A DNA stretch of 64,000 nt, taken from positions 1 through 64,000 of the forward strand of contig NZ_JAECZA010000158.1 in assembly GCF_016056275.1 (NCBI RefSeq), written 5' to 3'. Position numbers and translations under genes: made by a program. Positions 1-7,202 of the stretch are shown here, piece after piece; position 1 is the stretch's first letter, and every line of letters starts with the position of its first letter. The notes beneath the pieces are model-generated. The model saw only the letters and a program-made list of their open reading frames with translations, ran no database searches and was not told where the DNA came from. Origin of the DNA: Dendronalium phyllosphericum CENA369. GTDB lineage: Bacteria; Cyanobacteriota; Cyanobacteriia; Cyanobacteriales; Nostocaceae.

Positions 1-126
1 GGTACAAGCTACGCTCATTGGGTAAGCACGAGTACGATGTGTCGTGCATTGCAAAAACAAAAACTAACAGTAAAAAAAAGACGTTACGCAGCAGCCAAGG
101 GAAAACAGAAAGAATCCAAAATTTGA
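1..126 (+). CDS. IS630 transposase, 3' end of the N-terminal (orfA) frame
   Basis: Reading from base 1 gives a peptide containing STMCRALQKQKL followed by lysines, typical of the end of the helix-turn-helix half of cyanobacterial IS630 transposases. The frame ends at a TGA at 124-126. Its start is outside the window. A run of eight A at 72-79 lies where this frame and the downstream DDE frame overlap, so the two are probably joined by a -1 ribosomal frameshift into one transposase. Confidence 0.6.
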   Translation, partial: GTSYAHWVSTSTMCRALQKQKLTVKKRRYAAAKGKQKESKI

Positions 127-680
127 GAACTGAGTATTGGCAAAAAGTCCAACAAATAGACCCAGAAAACTTAGTTTTCATTGATGAAATGGGTGTTTTA
201 TTGGGTTTAACAAGAACCCATGCTCGAAGTCCTCAGGGAAACAGGGTGTATGATTTTAAACCATTTTATCGGGGAGCGAAGGTAACAGTAATCGGGGCAG
301 TAAGCATGAAACAAGTTTTGGCTGTGATGACGTTGAATAGTTCAATGGATGGAAATGCATTTAAAGTCTTTATTGAAAAGTGTTTACTTCCCCAACTCTG
401 GACGGGTGCTGTAGTTGTTATGGATAATGTCCCTGCACATAAAGTGGAAGGAATCGAGTCTTTAATTCAATCAAAGGGTGCAAATGTTCTTTATCAGTCA
501 CCTTATTCTCCTGACTTTAATCCCATCGAACATTGGTGGTCACAATTAAAAGCTTTTTTACGCTCCTTTTCTCCAACCTCTTCAAAAATGGTTGATGTTC
601 TCATCGCAACTGCACTTAATTTGATTAATCCAGAGCATTTAAAAAACTGGTTTACAAACTGTTGTTACTGTACCTCATAA
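18..680 (+). CDS. IS630-family transposase, DDE catalytic part (orfB)
   Basis: This encodes the catalytic half of an IS630/Tc1-mariner type transposase, which cuts and pastes the element at TA dinucleotides. The three acidic residues of the DDE triad are recognisable: D in VFIDEMG, D in VVMDNVPAH and E in DFNPIEHWW, with the usual family spacing. The TTG at 18 is only the first possible start in this frame. The natural product is more likely made by frameshifting from the upstream frame at the A-run 72-79, because the first codons here (to about residue 20) do not resemble the family whereas the alternative frame does. The C-terminus is intact and ends just before the element's right end. Confidence 0.8.
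   Translation: MGKHEYDVSCIAKTKTNSKKKTLRSSQGKTERIQNLRTEYWQKVQQIDPENLVFIDEMGVLLGLTRTHARSPQGNRVYDFKPFYRGAKVTVIGAVSMKQVLAVMTLNSSMDGNAFKVFIEKCLLPQLWTGAVVVMDNVPAHKVEGIESLIQSKGANVLYQSPYSPDFNPIEHWWSQLKAFLRSFSPTSSKMVDVLIATALNLINPEHLKNWFTNCCYCTS
72..79 (+). promoter_or_regulatory. A8 slippery site for -1 frameshifting
   Basis: Eight A residues lie at the junction of the orfA frame (codons at 73-75 and 76-78) and the orfB frame (72-74, 75-77, 78-80). In the orfA frame this reads as the classic A_AAA_AAA heptamer, and a one-base backward slip moves exactly into the DDE frame. Programmed frameshifting at A-runs is known for IS630 elements. Its use here is inferred. Confidence 0.6.
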
Positions 681-1019
681 ACCTGCAATACGCTGTATAT
701 CAGGGCGCGCTTCGTGAATTTGGGAATGAATTGCAAAAGCTGCCCGATTTACTGGTGCATTTCCTTTAACAACTTCCCCGTGACTATCCACCAAAATCAG
801 GTCAGAAACGCGGATATGACCGAAGTATTTCCCAAAAGGATTTACCCAAAAATGATCGGTAAATTCTGGGTCGCGGGCTGTAATATGGCCTGCTGTTCCT
901 TCACTAAAGCCAAAACGCGCAAATAGACGAAAAGCCGCAGCTAAGTGTTGTTTGCGGTAAAGGCGTTCATCTTCAACTCGTTCAAAAACTGGTGGTTGGG
1001 GTCTATCGAATTTCGGCAT
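675..1019 (-). pseudogene. class II aldolase/adducin family protein, C-terminus lost to IS insertion
   Basis: The product begins MPKFDRPQPPVFERVEDERLYRK and carries the N-terminal half of a class II aldolase/adducin domain: a glycine-rich segment (FGFSEGTAGHITARDP), WVNPFGKYF, and SDLILVDSHGEVV. The domain breaks off after IHEARPDI. The family would continue with the AAHTHS-type metal-binding histidines, which are missing; instead about seven codons of IS630 end sequence lead to a stop. About 105 of the usual 240-260 residues remain, so catalysis is very unlikely. An ATG at 1038-1040 overlaps the upstream cupin gene, but 1017-1019 fits the family start better. It was the last gene of the minus-strand sulfur operon. 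Confidence 0.8.
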
Positions 1020-1029
1020 GATTGTTTCT

Positions 1030-1677
1030 TTAATCCCCATAAGGTGTATTGGAATATCCAGAACGAAAAGACCGCAGACTTCGTTGTTCTGGATGATACT
1101 GGTTTCTCAAAATGCTGCCAGTATCATTTCCCATAACATGAATTGAGATGGATGGAGTAAATACCGTGGTAGCTTTCACAGAGTGAATATCTTTATCGGG
1201 AGGCAACAGACGGTAAATATCGCCACTTTTAACTTGATAACGATCGATAATTTCTAACTGAGCAAATCCTTGTAATTCACCTTTATCCAGACGACGGTAC
1301 ACAGTTTCTTCTTGTTTGCCTTGATACAAACCGACAAGCCCCCAAGATAAATGGTCGTGGACAGGAGTGATGGAATCAGGGGGAATCACTAAACTAAAAA
1401 TAGTTAGCGATCGCTCTTGAGAACGATAAAGCAACCATTGTCCGATATCTCCACCCAAACCACTGCTAGAATTTGGTTGAGCAAAATGCTGTGGTAGCCA
1501 ATCTCGTTTCTTGAGTAAGGCAGCAAAATAGGGTTCAAGGGTATCGAGAGTTGCTGTGCGATCGCCACTTGTACTAGCAATAATTTCTTTGGCAGTTGCA
1601 ACAAACTCAGAAAATCCCGGACTATCAACAAACCATTGGTCTGCTTTTAAGGGTTCGAGAATAGTTGTGTGAGGCAT
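1030..1677 (-). CDS. cysteine dioxygenase-like cupin (double-stranded beta-helix metal enzyme)
   Basis: This 215-aa protein is related to type I cysteine dioxygenases, mononuclear iron enzymes that oxidise thiols to sulfinates. The metal-binding cupin motif is visible in the middle (PVHDHLSWGLVGLYQGKQEE, with HDH), and a further histidine lies in DKDIHSV near residue 165, followed by the SISIHVMG strand. The N-terminal ~75 residues are helical. It lies between an alkanesulfonate monooxygenase-like gene and a class II aldolase remnant, so a role in releasing or oxidising sulfur from organic compounds fits. The natural substrate cannot be read from the sequence. Its 3' end overlaps the possible upstream start of the aldolase gene, suggesting coupled translation. 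Confidence 0.7.
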   Translation of the reverse strand: MPHTTILEPLKADQWFVDSPGFSEFVATAKEIIASTSGDRTATLDTLEPYFAALLKKRDWLPQHFAQPNSSSGLGGDIGQWLLYRSQERSLTIFSLVIPPDSITPVHDHLSWGLVGLYQGKQEETVYRRLDKGELQGFAQLEIIDRYQVKSGDIYRLLPPDKDIHSVKATTVFTPSISIHVMGNDTGSILRNQYHPEQRSLRSFRSGYSNTPYGD

Positions 1678-1731
1678 GAAATTTCAGATATAGAATTTAG
1701 GATGAGAACTTAGACTTTCTCGTCTTTTAAT

Positions 1732-2841
1732 CTAGGCAACAGTGGCTGTTTGTTTTTCTCGTCGCTGGATTTCTTGACGTACCAACGGAATTACATCTCG
1801 ACCGTAAGCGATCGCATCTTCAACTGGATCGAAACCACGAATCAAAAGTGTTGTCACTCCAGCTTGATAATAGTCAAATAACGATTCTGCCACTTGTTCG
1901 GGAGTTCCTACCAAAGCAGTCGTATTCCCAGAGGCCCCTGTAACCGCTGCAATGGGTGTCCACAAACGCTTATCGTAAATTTCGCCATCTTTGGCAAACT
2001 CCAGCAGCCGCCGCGAACCGACGGCTTGGGGTCTAGCTGAAACACCAGCTGGTAGTTGAATGCCTGCTTTCACCCGGTTTTCTTTCACACGCGAGAGAAT
2101 ATATCGGGCTTTTTCCCATGCTTTATCTTCCGTCTCAGCCAAAATCGGACGTAAGGAAACACTAAACCCTAAAGACTTTCCTGATGGTGCGGCGGCTTTG
2201 ACTTCAGCAATGCGTTGTTTAATAGCAGCGATGGGTTCTCCCCAAAAAGCATAGACATTACTGTGTTTTGCACCGACACCCACAGCCGCACCAGAAGCAC
2301 CACCAAAGTAGATAGGAAGATGAGGTTTTTGTAATGGTTTTACATCCGAAAATGCTTGTTTAACTTGGTAAAATTCACCCTCATAATCAAATGGTTCCTC
2401 ACTTGTCCAGACTTGCCGCACAATGTCGAGATATTCATCGGTACGACGATAGCGGGTATCGTGGTCAAGCCAATCACCATCCCGTTGTTGTTCGGCATCA
2501 CTACCACCAGTAATGATATGCACAGCAACGCGACCACTAGTAAAATGATCTAAAGTTGCCAGTTTGCGTGCTGCTAAAGTAGGAGCGACAAAACCCGGTC
2601 TATGGGCCAATAAAAACTTCAGTTTTTCTGTGACATTGGCCGCATAATTCACAACATTAAAACCATCAGGCCCTGTAGAACTGTATCCAACTAGCACCCT
2701 GTCAAATCCACCATCTTCATGGACTTTTGCAAACTTACGAACATAAGCAGTATCTATACTCCCCCCCGTCAGCGATACAGCAGCACCATGTAATTCTGAT
2801 GCTTCTCGCGTGCCAATCATGCCAATAAATTCAAGCGGCAT
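1732..2841 (-). CDS. LLM-class flavin-dependent monooxygenase, alkanesulfonate monooxygenase-like
   Basis: The 369-aa product has the bacterial luciferase-like fold of SsuD-type enzymes, which use FMNH2 and oxygen to split alkanesulfonates into sulfite and an aldehyde. Supporting segments are GGFDRVLVGYSSTGPD, FLLAHRPGFVAPTLAARK, TSGRVAVHIITGGSDAEQ, DHDTRYRRTDEYLDIVRQVW and PIYFGGASGAA, all in the family order. Length is typical. It sits 127 bases downstream of an SsuA-like binding protein and upstream of the thiol-dioxygenase-like cupin in one minus-strand operon. No flavin reductase gene is visible nearby, so reduced FMN would have to come from elsewhere. The exact sulfonate or related substrate is not known. 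Confidence 0.85.
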   Translation of the reverse strand: MPLEFIGMIGTREASELHGAAVSLTGGSIDTAYVRKFAKVHEDGGFDRVLVGYSSTGPDGFNVVNYAANVTEKLKFLLAHRPGFVAPTLAARKLATLDHFTSGRVAVHIITGGSDAEQQRDGDWLDHDTRYRRTDEYLDIVRQVWTSEEPFDYEGEFYQVKQAFSDVKPLQKPHLPIYFGGASGAAVGVGAKHSNVYAFWGEPIAAIKQRIAEVKAAAPSGKSLGFSVSLRPILAETEDKAWEKARYILSRVKENRVKAGIQLPAGVSARPQAVGSRRLLEFAKDGEIYDKRLWTPIAAVTGASGNTTALVGTPEQVAESLFDYYQAGVTTLLIRGFDPVEDAIAYGRDVIPLVRQEIQRREKQTATVA

Positions 2842-2930
2842 ACAGTTTTACTCCTACTTTTTAATTAACAAATTGGGGATTTCCAACAAATTAGATTATT
2901 CAATTGGCAAAGACGATTGTGAGATTCTTC

Positions 2931-2966
2931 TCCCCATCTCCCTCATCTCCCCCATCTCCCCCAGTT
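2931..2966 (+). repeat. short 9-nt tandem repeat (ctcccccat type)
   Basis: About four units of a C-rich nonamer (ctccccatc/ctccctcat variants) lie between the monooxygenase and binding-protein genes. The same nonamer recurs at about 32288-32333 and 34815-34850, always between genes. Confidence 0.6.
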
Positions 2967-2968
2967 CT

Positions 2969-3985
2969 TCAATTAGAAGTTCCCAAAGGACAGACCGCAG
3001 CTGCAATATCTACTCGTTGAGAAAGAATTTTTTGCTCTAATAGCCAGTCAGCAGTTTTTTGTAAATTGCTGATGTCTTCACTACTAGGAAAAACATAAGA
3101 TTCTCGACCTCGATTTTTAGTCGCCTGTTTAGCCACAGCCTCAGAAACTTTTAGCTCTTTAACCATATAAGTTGCGGCAGCATCAGTATTTTGATTCAGC
3201 CATTCTCCATCCTGACTCAAAGCAGTCAGAGCCGCTTTCACTGCTACGGGATTTTCTTTAGCAGCATCAGTGCGAACCACCATTACACCGTAGGTAGGAG
3301 CGGGGTGAGTAGTGGTAATTCTCCGCGCATGATATTCTAGTTGAGCAATGGAAATATAAGGCTCCCAAACTGCCCAAGCATCAACAGCACCTTGGTACAA
3401 AGCTGGTGCAGCATCATTTGGCGATAGATAAACTCGCTGGACTTTTTCTTTGGGAATCTTTGCTTTTTCTAAAACTTTTAATAGCAAATACTCTCCTGCA
3501 CCCCCTTGATTAACTGCGACTTTTTTACCTACCAAATCATCAGGTTTCCTAATAGAGGAATTACCACGAACTAAGATGGCACTGCTTAAAGAATCTGGTT
3601 GAGGACGCTGTAAAGAACCGATACAAAGAGGCTGTCCAGCAGCAATCCCAGAGATGGAAGGAATATCACCGCACCCACCAATATCTGCGCGATTTCCATT
3701 CAAGGCTTGCAAGAGTGTTGCACAACGGTCAAAGGGGCCACTCCACTCTACTTTGATATTTCGAGTTAGTAGCTGGCGCTCTAATTCGCCACGCTGACGT
3801 GCAATGGGAATCACCCCGCCTTTTTGATACCCCAATCGAATTACTTGGGGTTTTTCTGAAGTTTGGTTACTTACAGGTATTGCTGTAGAGTTAGTGGTAG
3901 TTTGAGTACAACCAGCAGCGAGCGAACTTGTAATTAAAAAGCTACCGATTTGCTGCCGTCTTAACTGTGAGAGAGGAATCATCAA
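2969..3985 (-). CDS. sulfonate/nitrate-type ABC transporter substrate-binding lipoprotein (SsuA-like)
   Basis: This 338-aa protein starts with a signal peptide ending in a lipobox (LAAGC, cysteine about residue 26), so it should be a lipid-anchored periplasmic binding protein. After that it follows the SsuA/TauA fold: IRLGYQKGGVIPIARQRG, the RCATLLQALNGNRADIGGCGDIPSI segment, LVGKKVAVNQGGAGEYLLLKVLEKA, and AVDAWAVWEPYI. These proteins deliver aliphatic sulfonates to an ABC importer. No permease or ATPase gene accompanies it. It follows the dehydrogenase gene by 15 bases and leads into the monooxygenase. Whether it binds sulfonates or another organosulfur compound is inferred from context. Confidence 0.85.
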   Translation of the reverse strand: MMIPLSQLRRQQIGSFLITSSLAAGCTQTTTNSTAIPVSNQTSEKPQVIRLGYQKGGVIPIARQRGELERQLLTRNIKVEWSGPFDRCATLLQALNGNRADIGGCGDIPSISGIAAGQPLCIGSLQRPQPDSLSSAILVRGNSSIRKPDDLVGKKVAVNQGGAGEYLLLKVLEKAKIPKEKVQRVYLSPNDAAPALYQGAVDAWAVWEPYISIAQLEYHARRITTTHPAPTYGVMVVRTDAAKENPVAVKAALTALSQDGEWLNQNTDAAATYMVKELKVSEAVAKQATKNRGRESYVFPSSEDISNLQKTADWLLEQKILSQRVDIAAAVCPLGTSN

Positions 3986-4000
3986 AGTAGTACCAATGAA

Positions 4001-4957
4001 TTAATAACCTGCTCTTTGATCTACAATGTTACGTAGAGGTTTACCCTGGCGATAACGTGCAAAATTGTCGAGAAAAAGAGCAAGCGATCGCTCCTTAACT
4101 CTGGGAGAATTACCAGAACAGTGAGGTGTAATAAAAACGTTGGGTAACGACCACAATGGGCTTTCTAGTGGTAGCGGTTCGGCGAATACAGTATCTAAAG
4201 CAGCACCCGCAATCTCACCATTCTGCAAGGCTTGGATCAGTGCAAATTCATCCACAATTGCACCACGAGCAATATTAATTAAATAAGCATTGGGACGCAT
4301 TAAGCGCAGGACTTCCGCATCAATCATGCCTTTAGTATCCCAGGTCAAAGGTGTGCCAATTACAACATAGTCAGCTTCGCCTAAAAGCGCTTTCCATTCA
4401 TCTGCACCTACTACTTTGTCAAAGTTAGATAGTGGTTGCGGGTGACGGCGACTGCCAAAAATTCGCATCCCAAAAGCTTTAGCACGGGAAGCAATTTCTT
4501 GCCCAATTCCACCTGCACCAATAATTAATAACGTTTTATCTAGTAATTCTTGAATTGACAGACCTTTTTGCCAACGGTGTTGAGTCTGTTGTTGGTGTAA
4601 TCTGGGTAATTGCTTGGCATGAGAGAGCATATAAGCAATGACGAATTCAGCAATAGGAATCGCATGAACCCCCGCACCATTAGTCAAAATCAGGTTGCGT
4701 TCGATATATTTGGGTGTAATGATGTGGTTTACACCTGCATTTGGGGCGTGATGCCAACGCAGTTGAGGCGCAGATTCTAGGACTCGATGCAACGTTGTCA
4801 GTTTGAGAAAAAACCAACTAAAGTAAACCTCAGCATCTGTAGCATCGCCATCCAAGTTGCCTTCGCTATCCACACGCACAACCACTATGTCCTCAGGTAA
4901 ATGCGCTTCAAGTTCTGTAGCAATGTCTGTTGGTAGAATAATTTTCAAAGCTGACAA
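4001..4957 (-). CDS. D-isomer-specific 2-hydroxyacid dehydrogenase
   Basis: The 318-aa protein is an NAD(P)-dependent D-2-hydroxyacid dehydrogenase. The dinucleotide motif GAGGIGQEIASRAKAFG lies near residues 146-162. The catalytic Arg is in NIARGAIVDE, the acidic residue in AEPLPLESPLW, and the histidine in FITPHCSGNSP. Segments such as WHHAPNAGVNHI and LTNGAGVHAIPIAEFVIAYML are family-typical. It is the first gene of the minus-strand sulfur operon and may reduce or oxidise a keto/hydroxy acid released when the sulfonate is cleaved; that link is inferred. The substrate cannot be predicted. Confidence 0.85.
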   Translation of the reverse strand: MSALKIILPTDIATELEAHLPEDIVVVRVDSEGNLDGDATDAEVYFSWFFLKLTTLHRVLESAPQLRWHHAPNAGVNHIITPKYIERNLILTNGAGVHAIPIAEFVIAYMLSHAKQLPRLHQQQTQHRWQKGLSIQELLDKTLLIIGAGGIGQEIASRAKAFGMRIFGSRRHPQPLSNFDKVVGADEWKALLGEADYVVIGTPLTWDTKGMIDAEVLRLMRPNAYLINIARGAIVDEFALIQALQNGEIAGAALDTVFAEPLPLESPLWSLPNVFITPHCSGNSPRVKERSLALFLDNFARYRQGKPLRNIVDQRAGY

Positions 4958-4971
4958 CTCCCTTAATATAG

Positions 4972-5005
4972 CTGGGGACTGGTGACTGGTGACTGGGGAC
5001 TGGGT
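4972..5005 (+). repeat. heptanucleotide STRR (ggtgact)
   Basis: Four to five imperfect units of the 7-mer ggtgact/ggggact lie just upstream of the dehydrogenase gene. Heptameric STRRs are a known feature of heterocystous cyanobacteria. Confidence 0.65.
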
Positions 5006-5213
5006 GAAAAGTCTTTTTGTGTCTAGGTTTGATTGTCTGTTGATGTCCTAACACTACTGGCGACGGCTATAGTTGCTTTTTCGGTAAATTTTCAGCAGTA
5101 CATCCAATACTTTGTTGCAGAGATTATTTTGGCAAAATTAATGCAAATATGACATTTCATCTTTTGGATTGAAGGTAGAAAATTAAGCCTAGGCGATCGC
5201 CTGTTTCTTTCTA

Positions 5214-5483
5214 ATACCTATTTCTTCTGCTTGTATCCAAATCTGAGTTTTGCTGATGAGTAAAAAAGCAGGTGCGATGCCTAAATTGAGAAAGTTCCAT
5301 CTCCGACATTCTCGCACCAGCCTCAACTACTGTAACTTGTAACTTATCCATCCCCAACACATTACAACCTAGTGCTTGGCTTAAAAAAGCACAGCCTTCA
5401 GTGGCAATGATGACTGCGTGCGATAATCTTGCCTTACCTTTGGCGATCGCACTCGATAATTTTACTACTATTTGTCGGTCGAT
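5214..5483 (-). pseudogene. possible gene remnant, family not recognised
   Basis: A 90-codon frame lies between two stops and has no ATG before codon 48. It reads like real protein (KLSSAIAKGKARLSHAVIIATEGCAF, then LGMDKLQVTVVEAGARMSE). Its length, lack of a start and isolation suggest the rest of a decayed gene. I do not recognise the family. It could also be chance, although an uninterrupted 90-codon frame in AT-rich spacer with alternating hydrophobic strands is suggestive. Confidence 0.3.
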
Positions 5484-5612
5484 TTACCGTATTTTATATA
5501 TAAAAAAGCTTTACATACTTTTTTCGGAAAATCAAGGACTATCTGCATAAATGTTAAAAGAGTTAGAAGTATGCCAACAGTGAATAGTTGTCTTTTCAGC
5601 AACACCTGAGAT

Positions 5613-6368
5613 TTAAACTGTTTGCAACTGAAGGTTTCTTTGGAACAGTTTTAGAACCTGTTGCCAAGCATCGGCCGCAGCTTCGGGATTATAGCTGGCG
5701 CGATGGTTGCAGAAAAAGCCATGCTCTGCACCAAAATAGCGGAAGATTTCATGAGGAATGTGATGTTTATTTAACTCTGCTTCAATCTGTTCTATATGTT
5801 CTAAGGGGATTCCTTTGTCTTCAGTACCAAAGAAGGCGTAAATGGGGGCTTTAATCTTTGATGTCCGAGCGATAGTAGGCTCACCACCACCGGGTGTAGA
5901 GTTGGTAATGCCGCCACCATAGAAGGAAGCAGTAACTTTAATGTCTGGCAGAGTGGCTGCTAGGTAAACAACATGACCGCCAAAGCAGAAACCAATAGAG
6001 CCGATCGCATCGTCTTGGACATTTGGCAAAGTTCTCAAATAAGCGATCGCGGCTTGAATATCACTCAATATTTCTTCTGCTGTGGTTTGCTCTTTATAGG
6101 CTCTACCACGCTGGATATCTTCTGGGGTGTATTTAGCCTCGAAACCGGGAGCAGTACGTTGATAAAGTGCCGGAGCGATCGCCACATACCCTTCCTTGGC
6201 AAACTTCTCGGCCACTTCCCGAATATGAATATTCACCCCAAAGATTTCCTGAATCACAATAACAGCAGGGAAAGTTCCCTCTTTTGCAGGTTCAGCTAAG
6301 TAAGCATCAATTTGCAAATCGCCGTTTGGGACTTTAACTTGAGTTGTGCGAATTTCTGTGCTTGTCAT
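5613..6368 (-). CDS. dienelactone hydrolase family protein
   Basis: The 251-aa protein is an alpha/beta hydrolase of the dienelactone hydrolase type, with no signal peptide, so cytoplasmic. The catalytic cysteine sits in SIGFCFGGH (about residue 130), the acid in FFGTEDKGIPLEH, and the histidine in FGAEHGFFCN. The QEIFGVN segment near residue 40 carries the conserved glutamate. Length matches the family. It stands alone on the minus strand, with a perfect 8+8 dyad (TACGGTAA/TTACCGTA) 61-86 bases upstream that may be its operator. True substrates of cyanobacterial members are unknown; carboxymethylenebutenolidase activity is only a family label. Confidence 0.85.
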   Translation of the reverse strand: MTSTEIRTTQVKVPNGDLQIDAYLAEPAKEGTFPAVIVIQEIFGVNIHIREVAEKFAKEGYVAIAPALYQRTAPGFEAKYTPEDIQRGRAYKEQTTAEEILSDIQAAIAYLRTLPNVQDDAIGSIGFCFGGHVVYLAATLPDIKVTASFYGGGITNSTPGGGEPTIARTSKIKAPIYAFFGTEDKGIPLEHIEQIEAELNKHHIPHEIFRYFGAEHGFFCNHRASYNPEAAADAWQQVLKLFQRNLQLQTV

Positions 6369-6736
6369 TTTCGGGTGTAGTTCGCAATCTTGTTGAGAGT
6401 GGATTGTTTTTGATACAGATAAGTATACTACGGTAAATTTATCGTATTACCGTAATTTATATGGAGTATCATTCCACAACCAAGTCAGAAAAGCAAGTCT
6501 TATCGGAAAGATTCCCAGCTCGTGATATTTGCACAAGGGCAAAGGGGAGCAAAAGACTAAGGGACTTCCAAATAAATATCCCATCGCTGGGGAGCAGGCG
6601 AGAGTTATTGTACAAGTTCTTTCCCCTGTGCTCCTCCGCCCCTCTGCCCCTTCTTCACTTCAAGAAGAGTGAGAAATGCGGGTTAATTTTGTACTCTCAA
6701 GTCAGCTTGTAAACTTTGTAACTAAAGATAAAACCA
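6369..6736. other. divergent intergenic region
   Basis: This region separates the minus-strand hydrolase from the plus-strand VOC gene. It contains the dyad at 6429-6454 and a C-rich tract near 6622-6655 of the kind common between genes here. Nothing else was recognised. Confidence 0.5.
6429..6454. promoter_or_regulatory. dyad operator candidate TACGGTAA-N10-TTACCGTA
   Basis: Two perfect inverted 8-mers are separated by ten bases, 61-86 bases upstream of the dienelactone hydrolase start. The half-site also occurs at 5485-5492 and 26485-26492. A dimeric repressor or activator site is likely; the protein is unknown. Confidence 0.5.
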
Positions 6737-7138
6737 ATGGAGGAAATCGAAGTGTGGCTGGATGCAATCGAACATATTCAAATAACATCATCTCCGGAAG
6801 CAGAAAATGCCATGCTGTTTTTTTACAGCCAAGTTTTGGGACTGACAGAAATTACTAAACCGGAGGCTCTCAAAGCTAATGGTGGAGCATGGTATGTACT
6901 GGGAGATATTCAGATACACGTCGGTATAGAAAAGCAAGCTAATAACCAAATATCTAGGCGGCACATATGTTTCCGAGTTTACAGCTTAGAAGCATTCGCC
7001 AAACATCTCCAAGCTCATGGAGTAGAAATTATTAGCGATCGCCAATTTATAGGCGGATACAATCGCTTTTTTATCCGCGACCCTGGAGGGAATCGCATAG
7101 AGATAGCAGAATTCGCCCCAGACAAAACAAACTCTTGA
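6737..7138 (+). CDS. VOC (glyoxalase/bleomycin-resistance) family protein
   Basis: The 133-aa protein has one vicinal-oxygen-chelate domain with paired beta-alpha-beta-beta-beta modules. Visible family features are IEHIQITS at the start, FYSQVLGLTEI, WYVLGDIQIHVGIE, RRHICFRVYSLEAFAKHLQAHGVEI and the closing RFFIRDPGGNRIEIAEF. The likely metal ligands are the H in EHIQ, the H in IQIHVGI or RRHICF, and the E near the end. Members bind, isomerise or sequester small molecules. It precedes an ABC exporter by 64 bases, so a resistance-type role is possible. The start at 6737 is the only ATG that keeps the full first strand. Confidence 0.8.
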   Translation: MEEIEVWLDAIEHIQITSSPEAENAMLFFYSQVLGLTEITKPEALKANGGAWYVLGDIQIHVGIEKQANNQISRRHICFRVYSLEAFAKHLQAHGVEIISDRQFIGGYNRFFIRDPGGNRIEIAEFAPDKTNS

Positions 7139-7202
7139 CTTTCAGGTAAAATGTGCGATCCTAATAGTTAGAATATCTAATTATTAGAAATACATTAAAG
7201 TC

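Larger units (their letters stand above)
1..697 (+). mobile_element. IS630-family insertion sequence, right-hand part
   Basis: The element runs off the left edge of the window. It contains the 3' end of an orfA-like frame and a nearly complete DDE transposase frame, and its right end abuts a class II aldolase gene on the other strand. The junction is near 693-699, where the aldolase reading frame stops resembling the family, just after the RPDI codons, next to a TATA. IS630/Tc1-type elements insert at TA, which fits. The left terminal repeat is outside the window, so the element's exact limits are inferred. Confidence 0.8.
4958..5612. other. intergenic region upstream of the sulfur operon
   Basis: This 655-base stretch holds the STRR at its left end, a CGGTAAATTT motif at 5082-5091 that also occurs in the dyad at 6429-6454, and a stop-bounded remnant frame at 5214-5483 (listed separately). 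The left part must carry the promoter of the minus-strand operon. No RNA gene was recognised. Confidence 0.5.

Noticed and set aside
714-1136. Plus-strand frames opposite the aldolase and cupin genes
   Set aside because: They lie antisense to well-matched family genes and have no family signal.
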